A program made the position numbers and the translations under genes. From Clostridiales bacterium (GTDB lineage Bacteria > Bacillota > Clostridia > Saccharofermentanales > Saccharofermentanaceae), in NCBI GenBank assembly GCA_017615325.1, contig JAGAAI010000084.1, positions 1-52,184 on the forward strand: a stretch of DNA of 52,184 bases, written 5' to 3'. Positions 46,188 to 52,184 of the stretch are shown piece after piece. The notes under the pieces were generated by a model that was not told the DNA's origin, ran no database searches, and saw only the letters and a list, made by a program, of their open reading frames with translations. Positions within the stretch are counted from its first letter, which is position 1, and each line of letters starts with the position of its first letter.

Positions 46188-49100
46188 TCAAAAGCTTTTG
46201 TGGTATTTTTTGCCCAAAAACCTGGCTTCAAGGAATGCTTTGATCTTCTTGGGCCAATCCACCTTCTCGGGGGAATAGTAATCCAGTTCGACTATGCTGT
46301 CAGGCCCGATCTTGCCGATCGCAACCTCGCGCTCGAGCCAGCAGTTGAAGAGGAGCTCGGAGAGCCTCCCGGGGAACCTTCTTTCAAATTCACTTAATCC
46401 TGATGGGGCGATCTTCTTACATACCTCTTCAAGGACCTTCATGAGCCAGTCCAGGTATTCCGTTGCATAAGACCTTTCCATGATGTTCATGTTGAACATG
46501 TAGCCATCCTTATCCTTTAAGATCTTATCCCAGAAGGAAACATAGTCAGGGCTTACCTTCCTTAAGGCTGACCTTACCGCTTCAAGGTGACTTCCATCCA
46601 ATGTGTGGGCATAGTGTGATCCCAGATCATCTATGAAGTAATTTCTCGGACGGGGAACGAAGATCTTCGCATCCGGAAGACAGGACTTTAGTTCTTCTTC
46701 CGTAACGGGACCTGTTTTCTTCTTTCCGAAAAGCCTCCTGTAGTGGACCAGACCGATATAGGAAACGTCCGGGGCCGCATTACGGACAGCCCAGTAATAT
46801 GCCGTGAGTTCACAATAGTAAGGGTTAAGTTTGGAGATATTATCTCCGGTGTTGTCAGCCCTCCAGCCTTCGGGCAGGAAGACCTCTGAGACGGATGCTC
46901 CCGCCAGGACAGGCTGATAGATGTCGCCCTCAGGCATGTCGTAGGGCTTGTGGGAAGCGACCGCTATCATGATCTTAGCATCTGAATCTGCCCTGCTCTC
47001 CCTCTTCTTTTGGGAAGACAATTTCCTGTCCACTATGGCAACCGCGATAAGTAAAACAACAGATATAAGTGAAACGACAGCCCCTGCAAGGAAACCCGGA
47101 GTCCGGTATCTTAATTCGATCTTATGGCTGCCTTGTGCAACCTTCAATCCCGTATACATGACATCCGCCTTCAAGACATCGCATGCGGCACCGTCACAGG
47201 TTGCCTTCCAACCGGCAGAATACGGGATCTGCAAAAGAACATATCCGTCCTTATCCGAAGATATATTGAATGACACTCTGTCACCCCTGACCTTGACATC
47301 AGTTATGCAGGAGGACCTCTCTATGAGTGTTTGGGCCTTGTCCGTGATCGCAGATTCAGGGATCAGTTCGACAGTGACTTCACTTATCCTGTAAGTTCCG
47401 GGAGTGGTAAATGTGATCTTGGGTTTTCTGAGACCTGATCCGACCGTTCCAAGACATACGGCAAAATCGCTCTTGCCGTTGTACCAATTGAAGTCCTTCG
47501 TGTAATAGGAGACTCCCTTGCCGGATACGGAAATATCAGCACGGGATTGGTCCCCTTCATATTCAAAGCCCTTCATCACGACATAGAGTTCACCGTCACA
47601 AGGGCAGTCAACATCAAGAGGCAATACCGTTTTGCCGTCCGAATTAAGATCAACTGTATCTTTCTTCAGTTTCACAGCATCCGACCTGATATTATTCCCA
47701 AGATTTTCATGATCCAGGATGATATTTGTCATCAGGACATCCTGCCTTTGGGTAATGCTAAGTTCATTCCATCTTTCCTCCGATAAAGGTTCAGTGAAGA
47801 AGGATGCAAATGGAGCAGCATTATCCGTAGTGTAGATCACATAGCCGTCCTTTGTGACAGGATCCTTGTAACCTGCCGGTGCTTTAATGACATCTTTATT
47901 CTCTTCGGGGACAACAAAATATTTAACTCCTGCAAGATAGGACAGCCCTGCCCTGGAATCGTAGCCCGTGTAGTAGTAGTCCCTGTATTCGGGGATCATA
48001 AGGGCGCGTCTTGCAGAAGTTACCGCCCCGTTGGTCTGTGACCAGTAATACTGGGTGGAATGAACATCAAATACAGCTGAAGTATTCTCGATAAGATAAG
48101 GACCCGTGTATCTTAGGGGATAGGAACTGTCAGCCTTGTCAAGTTTTGCTATTGCAGCTGAATCCGATGTCTCCATCGCCAAATTGATAAGGTCATTACT
48201 TAAGAAATCTTTTGTCCTGTCACCTCCCAAGACTGTATTGGGAATGAGGCCGTTGATCACAAGATTGATCATGACTATCAGGGCTGCAAGTTTTCCGTCT
48301 CCAAACACGACGGTTCCTGCGGTCTTTTTTGCGAGCAGCAGCAGGAGATAGCCCATAACGATCTGAACTGTAACAAGACTTGCGTCAGCTGTTGCGATAG
48401 ATATCACAAGGACCACTATGCTGTATATGGAGAATATGACCATGGTCTTCATGAACTTATCTTTGATCTCGTCTATGAAAGGATCCCAAACAGCGAATAC
48501 CATTAGCGACACGAGAAGGGTCAGGGCAAAGGACCATCTGTTCGTGGCATATGAGAATCCGTTCATAATGCTTCCCAAAACGGGGAATATCATGAAGAAC
48601 ATCGTAAGCCCAAGAAATAACTTAAGCTTCCTGTTCTTTGGTCTTATCAAAAGACTGATAACTGCGATAACTCCAAAAGCTCCGAATCCCATGAGGAGAT
48701 ATTCCGAAGAAGAGCCTGCCGCAAATCCTCCGGGGATCTTAAGATAGTGCATGATGTCATAGAATAAGACAGCACCTCCCTTATCACCCGATCTTCCGTC
48801 GTTCATGAGGAATAATGCCTGAGGCAAAAGGATCACTGCCCCGATAAGGCACCCAGCGATACCCGATGCCAGCATGACGAGAAGCTTTTTGATCTTAGGA
48901 TATCTAATGACCGCATAGATGATGCTCATGATCACGATCATGTAGAAGAAATAAACGCTCGTTACGGCAGATAAAGCCGTCATTACGATAAAAAGATATG
49001 GTTTCCTTCCCTTCCCGATCTTCTCTATCCCCAAGAGCATGAGAGGAAGAAGGATCAAAGGATTTAAGAAGAACGAGTGTCTTACCGCGCAATACAATGC

Positions 49101-49571
49101 CCAGTTGGAAAGAGAGTAGACGAGTCCGCCGCAGATAAATGCCACAGCAGAAGCCTTAGGTCTTATCTCCCTTGCAAAGGATATGAAAGCGATACCTGCA
49201 AGATACATCCTGATAACTGACAATAAGGTATAGCATGTTCCCATTAACTTTTCGGGGAAGAGCAATACGATCAGACACAAGGGATCTCCTATGCAGTAGT
49301 AATGAAGGGTATCTATTACGTCCGACCCCTCTCCCAAAGAATAACTCCACATGGGGATATCCGGATTCCCGTTGAATATGCTTCCTACTATCTGAAGGAG
49401 CCATTTGCGGAAAAAGATCAGGGCCGGAATATGCTGGGAGATACCGTCAACATTCCATACGAAAGTCTTGCCCTGGATAATGAAGGGGAGCCAGATGACA
49501 ACGGAACACAGAGCAAAGAGCAATGTGAACCTTAAGATAATATCCTTAATGTCTGAAGACTTATATCTCAA
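46188..49571 (-). CDS. YfhO-family membrane protein fused to a DUF4422 domain
   Basis: 1127 residues. About 1-440: roughly 12-13 membrane helices (starting at residue 10, LRFTLLFALCSVVIWLPFII; key FALCSVVIWLPF) with the YfhO first loop VDGISQHIPALIFF. About 440-830: extracytoplasmic region, ending GWKATCDGAACDVLKADV as in YfhO. About 835-860: final membrane helix. About 880-1127: DUF4422, a glycosyltransferase-like domain, with IMIAVASHKPYDMPEG, ISKLNPYYCELTAYYWAVRN (key LNPYYCELTAYYW), IGLVHYRRLF and FNMNIMERSYATEYLDWL. A cytoplasmic catalytic domain on a lipid-sugar flippase/transferase-like body is likely, by inference. Starts at TTG (49569-49571) with GGGGG 10 nt upstream. Just upstream of tagG on the same strand, so probably decorates or builds the same wall polymer. 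Confidence 0.87.
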   Translation of the reverse strand: MRYKSSDIKDIILRFTLLFALCSVVIWLPFIIQGKTFVWNVDGISQHIPALIFFRKWLLQIVGSIFNGNPDIPMWSYSLGEGSDVIDTLHYYCIGDPLCLIVLLFPEKLMGTCYTLLSVIRMYLAGIAFISFAREIRPKASAVAFICGGLVYSLSNWALYCAVRHSFFLNPLILLPLMLLGIEKIGKGRKPYLFIVMTALSAVTSVYFFYMIVIMSIIYAVIRYPKIKKLLVMLASGIAGCLIGAVILLPQALFLMNDGRSGDKGGAVLFYDIMHYLKIPGGFAAGSSSEYLLMGFGAFGVIAVISLLIRPKNRKLKLFLGLTMFFMIFPVLGSIMNGFSYATNRWSFALTLLVSLMVFAVWDPFIDEIKDKFMKTMVIFSIYSIVVLVISIATADASLVTVQIVMGYLLLLLAKKTAGTVVFGDGKLAALIVMINLVINGLIPNTVLGGDRTKDFLSNDLINLAMETSDSAAIAKLDKADSSYPLRYTGPYLIENTSAVFDVHSTQYYWSQTNGAVTSARRALMIPEYRDYYYTGYDSRAGLSYLAGVKYFVVPEENKDVIKAPAGYKDPVTKDGYVIYTTDNAAPFASFFTEPLSEERWNELSITQRQDVLMTNIILDHENLGNNIRSDAVKLKKDTVDLNSDGKTVLPLDVDCPCDGELYVVMKGFEYEGDQSRADISVSGKGVSYYTKDFNWYNGKSDFAVCLGTVGSGLRKPKITFTTPGTYRISEVTVELIPESAITDKAQTLIERSSCITDVKVRGDRVSFNISSDKDGYVLLQIPYSAGWKATCDGAACDVLKADVMYTGLKVAQGSHKIELRYRTPGFLAGAVVSLISVVLLIAVAIVDRKLSSQKKRESRADSDAKIMIAVASHKPYDMPEGDIYQPVLAGASVSEVFLPEGWRADNTGDNISKLNPYYCELTAYYWAVRNAAPDVSYIGLVHYRRLFGKKKTGPVTEEELKSCLPDAKIFVPRPRNYFIDDLGSHYAHTLDGSHLEAVRSALRKVSPDYVSFWDKILKDKDGYMFNMNIMERSYATEYLDWLMKVLEEVCKKIAPSGLSEFERRFPGRLSELLFNCWLEREVAIGKIGPDSIVELDYYSPEKVDWPKKIKAFLEARFLGKKYHKSF

Positions 49572-49604
49572 GCAAAACGAACCCCCGATGAATTAACTGC
49601 CGTA

Positions 49605-49613
49605 ATTATATCA
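49605..49613 (-). promoter_or_regulatory. Extended -10 promoter of the YfhO-DUF4422 gene
   Basis: Minus strand TGATATAAT, a full extended -10. The -35 region falls in the tRNA terminator and is poor. Leader about 25-30 nt. Confidence 0.55.
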
Positions 49614-49621
49614 CGAGCAAT

Positions 49622-49652
49622 AAAAAACCTCTCCTGTTGTTCACAGAAGAGG
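49622..49652 (-). terminator. Rho-independent terminator after tRNA-Gly(GCC)
   Basis: Minus strand: 10-bp stem CCTCTTCTGT / ACAGGAGAGG (one T-G wobble), short loop, then TTTTTTA. Confidence 0.88.
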
Positions 49653-49660
49653 CTTTATCC

Positions 49661-49735
49661 TGGAGCGGGATACGAGATTCGAACTCGCGACTTTCACCTT
49701 GGCAAGGTGACACTCTACCACTGAGTTAATCCCGC
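49661..49735 (-). tRNA. tRNA-Gly, anticodon GCC
   Basis: 75 nt with encoded CCA. Acceptor GCGGGAT / ATCCCGC, anticodon arm TCACC-TTGCCAA-GGTGA (anticodon GCC), T arm CGAGTTCGAATCTCG. It reads GGC and GGT codons. Preceded by a perfect-consensus promoter and followed by a terminator. Confidence 0.97.
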
Positions 49736-49745
49736 GCGCTTGAAT

Positions 49746-49774
49746 ATTATATGAGCGAGCCTATTTTTTGTCAA
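49746..49774 (-). promoter_or_regulatory. Perfect consensus promoter of tRNA-Gly(GCC)
   Basis: Minus strand: TTGACA (49769-49774), exactly 17-bp spacer, TATAAT (49746-49751). Start site expected 3-5 nt before the tRNA 5' end. Confidence 0.92.
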
Positions 49775-49802
49775 TATGCTTTTCGCTTTAATCGAAAATA
49801 AA

Positions 49803-49878
<76 letters not shown>

Positions 49879-49887
49879 ATAGGTAAA

Positions 49888-49916
49888 AATATAAAGGTTA
49901 GAAGCGGATTTGTCAA
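49888..49916 (-). promoter_or_regulatory. Promoter of tRNA-Gly(CCC), overlapping the GH26 stop codon
   Basis: Minus strand: TTGACA (49911-49916), 17-bp spacer, TATATT (49888-49893). The TGA stop of the GH26 gene (49913-49915) lies inside the -35 hexamer. Confidence 0.85.
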
Positions 49917-51016
49917 ACATCTGTTGTCCGCATAAACACAGGTGCCGTCACAACCCGGTCATCATTTATGAAGGCCTCAAAGTCATCCGTCATCTCATGG
50001 CGGAAGCCGTCCTTAACATACGGGACCCAAAACTGAACATCAGAAAAATTAGCCCAGCAGAGCATATAAGCCATGGATCTGCCTCCCGCGGAAGACATAA
50101 TGACATTGAGCATATCGGTAAACCAGGTCTTTATGAGGTTGCCCTCAGGAGCCAGACCCTCATAATAACTGCCCGAATCGTCAAATGTCCTGTAGCCGGT
50201 CTCGGTCAATGCACAAAGCTTGGAATGCTCCTTTGCGCAGGCTGCAACATTATCCAGCGTCTTCGTAAAGCTTGATGCAAAGCCGTCTCCCTTATGGGGA
50301 TGGTCGTGGTAGTAATCAACGCCCATTATGTCGACCACATCGTCACCCGGATATCTTTCCATATACTGATCCTTACTGTCTATCTTCCCGTTGGGAGAAT
50401 AGCAGATAAGGAGATTATCCAGGTTCTTCTTCTCCATAAGGTAGTCCGTTGTATAGCGGAAGAGTTCAATATAGTGCCTGTCAGCAAGGTATTCTTCTCC
50501 CCACCAGAACCATGATCCGTTGCTCTCATGGAAGGGCCTGAAGATCATGGGGATAGGGTTGCCTTCGATATCGACACACTTGGATACAAAGTCCGCGATC
50601 ATATCCAGGAACCTTAAGTACTTGGCATTAAGGTCTCCGCCTTCCATGATCCTGTGAGCACAATCGCCCTCGGTTATATTGGGAGAGTAATCGTAGAAAC
50701 CGTCGCCGCCCAGAGCGAAGTTCGGCATATGAGATGACAAGGTGATGATGCATCCCTGTCTGTGGAGATTCTTTACGGTCTTGATGAGATCTGTCATATT
50801 GCCTTCGTAACCCAGGAAACTCAGGGTGTCGACACCTACAACGGCAGGCTGGCGGCCGCAGATATTCTTAACATCAGATTCGGTCCCGTCGCGCTTACTG
50901 ATGCCGACTCCTATGTGGCCCGCATTCTGATGTCCGAACATTATCTTATCGGACTTCGAATATTCATTTAAGACCCCGAGAAGCGCCAGGGCCTCGTCTG
51001 ATCTTTTGTACTTCAT
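49913..51016 (-). CDS. Glycoside hydrolase family 26 (beta-mannanase-like)
   Basis: 367 residues from the ATG at 51016; the open frame runs 21 codons further, but those overlap the upstream gene, while the chosen start lies 10 bp after its stop. (beta/alpha)8 barrel with the acid/base in FRPFHESNGSWFWWG (Glu of FHE) and the nucleophile in CALTETGY; KIMFGHQNAGHIGVG and GVDTLSFLGYEG open the fold. GH26 cleaves beta-1,4-mannans or related beta-glycans. No signal peptide is seen, so an internal role (short oligosaccharides) or a misjudged start is possible. SD weak, suggesting coupling to the upstream gene. Confidence 0.88.
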   Translation of the reverse strand: MKYKRSDEALALLGVLNEYSKSDKIMFGHQNAGHIGVGISKRDGTESDVKNICGRQPAVVGVDTLSFLGYEGNMTDLIKTVKNLHRQGCIITLSSHMPNFALGGDGFYDYSPNITEGDCAHRIMEGGDLNAKYLRFLDMIADFVSKCVDIEGNPIPMIFRPFHESNGSWFWWGEEYLADRHYIELFRYTTDYLMEKKNLDNLLICYSPNGKIDSKDQYMERYPGDDVVDIMGVDYYHDHPHKGDGFASSFTKTLDNVAACAKEHSKLCALTETGYRTFDDSGSYYEGLAPEGNLIKTWFTDMLNVIMSSAGGRSMAYMLCWANFSDVQFWVPYVKDGFRHEMTDDFEAFINDDRVVTAPVFMRTTDV

Positions 51017-51026
51017 AGCTTTTAGA

Positions 51027-51986
51027 TCAATTTCCGCTCTTTCCCTTGTTAGTGAAATCACCGAAGGGATCATCAACATCCGATATGTCTCCGCCCAGCT
51101 TCTGGATGCCGGACATCATCTCATAGAAGAGGTCACGGCTGATCGTCTTCTGGTTACGGTTTATGTAATTCTTGAACATGTCCACGGCACGCTTGTCGCC
51201 GTAGTCAGCAAGGCAGATTACCGCATATATCTTGTTGTCCATGTATCTGAAGGAATGGCGTAATGCCTGCCAGATCTCTTCAGTTGCATTCTTCTGCCCC
51301 ATAGCCGTCAGCATTATCACAAGGTCTTCCGCAGGGCCATTCATGCCGGAATCAAAGTTTGCCTCCATAAGATCTATCACGAAAGGAACAGATACTTCAG
51401 GGAAAGCCTCGACATATTCGGCAACTGCTTCAGCTACGAACTCACGCGTAACGGGATAGCTCATGAACTTATCCAGGACGGCCTTCACGAAAGAAGCATC
51501 ACCCTTGTTTATTAGGACCTCGAAGCATGCCTTGACCTTGGCAAATTCTATCTCGAAAATGGAGTCTTCTGTCTCCATCTCTTCTTCAGTCCATGCGCAG
51601 TTTCCGATAACGGAAGAGCAATATGACGATACACGGTCCGAATCAGGGAACTCTGCAAGGCTTGCGATAAGGGACTCGGGAACTCCTCTGTCCAGTTCCA
51701 GGGCGCAATACTCAAGGCACTCGGCCAGATCTTCAAATTCCATCTTACGGAAATAATCGTGAAGGGATATACCGCCCAGTCTCTCATCAGGCGTATTCTC
51801 CAGTTCATGGGTCGCAGTCTTGGTCTCGTCTTCTGCCAGAAGGCTTATGTACTGATCGTAAGTAACGCTGTCCGCATCAGGCGGAACTTCATCAAGCCTG
51901 TCAGAAAACTCATCTATCTTCTGCTCTAAGATAAGAGCTTCAAGTTCATCGTATCTTCTAAGTATTTCCTTAACTCTGTCGTCCAT
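51027..51986 (-). CDS. Unrecognised acidic helical protein (HEAT-repeat-like)
   Basis: 319 residues from the ATG at 51986, chosen for its GGAGG site; the frame is open further but that part runs into tRNA-Cys. Sequence is acidic and predicted almost wholly helical, with paired helices such as FVAEAVAEYVEAFPEVSVPFVIDLMEA (segment VAEAVAEYVEAFPE) and IYAVICLADYGDKRAVDMFKNYI (segment CLADYGDKRAVDMFKNYI) that look like HEAT/PBS repeats. No signal peptide, membrane helix or catalytic motif seen; soluble scaffold or unknown role. A hairpin (GCACAC...GTGTGC, 51999-52019) ends directly at the ribosome site and could affect translation. It precedes GH26 by 10 bp as an operon. Confidence 0.8.
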   Translation of the reverse strand: MDDRVKEILRRYDELEALILEQKIDEFSDRLDEVPPDADSVTYDQYISLLAEDETKTATHELENTPDERLGGISLHDYFRKMEFEDLAECLEYCALELDRGVPESLIASLAEFPDSDRVSSYCSSVIGNCAWTEEEMETEDSIFEIEFAKVKACFEVLINKGDASFVKAVLDKFMSYPVTREFVAEAVAEYVEAFPEVSVPFVIDLMEANFDSGMNGPAEDLVIMLTAMGQKNATEEIWQALRHSFRYMDNKIYAVICLADYGDKRAVDMFKNYINRNQKTISRDLFYEMMSGIQKLGGDISDVDDPFGDFTNKGKSGN

Positions 51987-52022
51987 AACAATTCCTCCGC
52001 ACACAAAGAAACAGTGTGCCTG

Positions 52023-52055
52023 AAAAGCAAAGGCTGCCTCACTCATGAGACAGCC
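52023..52055 (-). terminator. Rho-independent terminator after tRNA-Cys
   Basis: Minus strand: 10-bp stem GGCTGTCTCA / TGAGGCAGCC (one T-G wobble), loop TGAG, tail TTTGCTTTTC. Confidence 0.85.
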
Positions 52056-52065
52056 CTCGTTATCT

Positions 52066-52140
52066 TGGAGGTACCACCCGGATTTGAACCGGGGCATAAG
52101 GGTTTTGCAGACCCTGGCCTTACCGCTTGGCTATGGTACC
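52066..52140 (-). tRNA. tRNA-Cys, anticodon GCA
   Basis: 75 nt with encoded CCA. Acceptor GGTACCA / TGGTACC, anticodon arm AGGGT-CTGCAAA-ACCCT (anticodon GCA), T arm CCGGTTCAAATCCGG. Follows tRNA-Glu after a single base, so both come from one transcript. Confidence 0.96.
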
Positions 52141-52141
52141 A

Positions 52142-52184
52142 TGGTGACCCGTACGAGAGTTGAACTCGTCTCTCCGCCGTGAAA
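52142..52184 (-). tRNA. tRNA-Glu, anticodon TTC, cut by window edge
   Basis: Only the 3' 43 nt are visible: anticodon loop (TTTCAC, anticodon TTC) with stem GGCGG, T arm ACGAGTTCAACTCTCGT, acceptor half ACGGGTC, discriminator A and CCA. The 5' half lies beyond 52184. Confidence 0.85.

Noticed and set aside
51986..52097. Longer start for the HEAT-like protein
   Set aside because: The extension would run through a terminator and into tRNA-Cys; the ATG at 51986 has a good GGAGG site.

Overview
This window looks like a chromosomal segment of an anaerobic Gram-positive bacterium of the Clostridia (Lachnospiraceae/Oscillospiraceae/Saccharofermentans-like by gene content). GC is moderate, estimated by eye at 45-48%. 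The basis is a pyruvate:ferredoxin oxidoreductase, rubrerythrin, an S-layer-homology surface protein, a wall teichoic acid cluster, a ribosomal-operon-linked ECF transporter module, and Firmicute-type Shine-Dalgarno sites and promoters. The genus cannot be fixed from sequence alone. Almost all genes lie on the minus strand; only four proteins are on the plus strand (HAD phosphatase, GT2, Rrf2 regulator, L,D-transpeptidase).

Layout. 1-2480: 5' part of nifJ (826 codons visible, cut by the window edge). 2.7-7.6 kb: VanW-type wall protein, Cof-type phosphatase, phosphoglucomutase. 7.6-15.0 kb: envelope glycan genes (YfhO membrane protein, GT2, polytopic membrane protein, polyprenyl-phosphate sugar transferase) with an Rrf2 regulator. 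15.2-18.0 kb: cysK, a GNAT enzyme, rubrerythrin. 18.0-21.4 kb: nfeD-stomatin-pncB-cyclophilin operon. 21.6-27.0 kb: a 1799-residue SLH surface protein. 27.0-34.8 kb: rpmJ-rpsM-rpsK-rpsD-rpoA-rplQ-ecfA(fused)-ecfT-ROK kinase-truA, all minus. 35.0-37.8 kb: DUF1846, HdeD-like protein, D-lyxose isomerase-like enzyme. 38.0-39.8 kb: repeat-bearing L,D-transpeptidase. 39.9-49.6 kb: ribitol-type teichoic acid genes (tagG-tagH-tarJ-rpe-tarIL) plus a YfhO-DUF4422 fusion. 49.7-52.2 kb: two tRNA-Gly genes, a GH26 enzyme, an unknown protein, tRNA-Cys and part of tRNA-Glu.

How it fits together. Much of the window builds or exports the cell envelope. Phosphoglucomutase makes glucose-1-P. The sugar transferase and GT2 load sugars on lipid carriers. 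Two YfhO proteins probably decorate surface polymers. The rpe-tarJ-tarI steps would convert xylulose-5-P to ribulose-5-P, ribitol-5-P and CDP-ribitol, the TarL-like domain polymerises it, and TagGH exports it. The L,D-transpeptidase and SLH protein act on or bind the wall.

The most unusual observation is in rpmJ (L36). The gene is otherwise canonical at 37 codons, but codon 31 is an in-frame TAG, followed by the conserved HKQKQG tail and a TAA. None of the 37 other complete protein genes in the window ends in TAG (21 TAA, 16 TGA by my reading). Other points worth a second look are three genes with a -10-like box only 7-11 nt before an SD-less ATG, an ecf promoter embedded in the rplQ terminator, several domain fusions, and a Cys-motif Rrf2 regulator near cysK.
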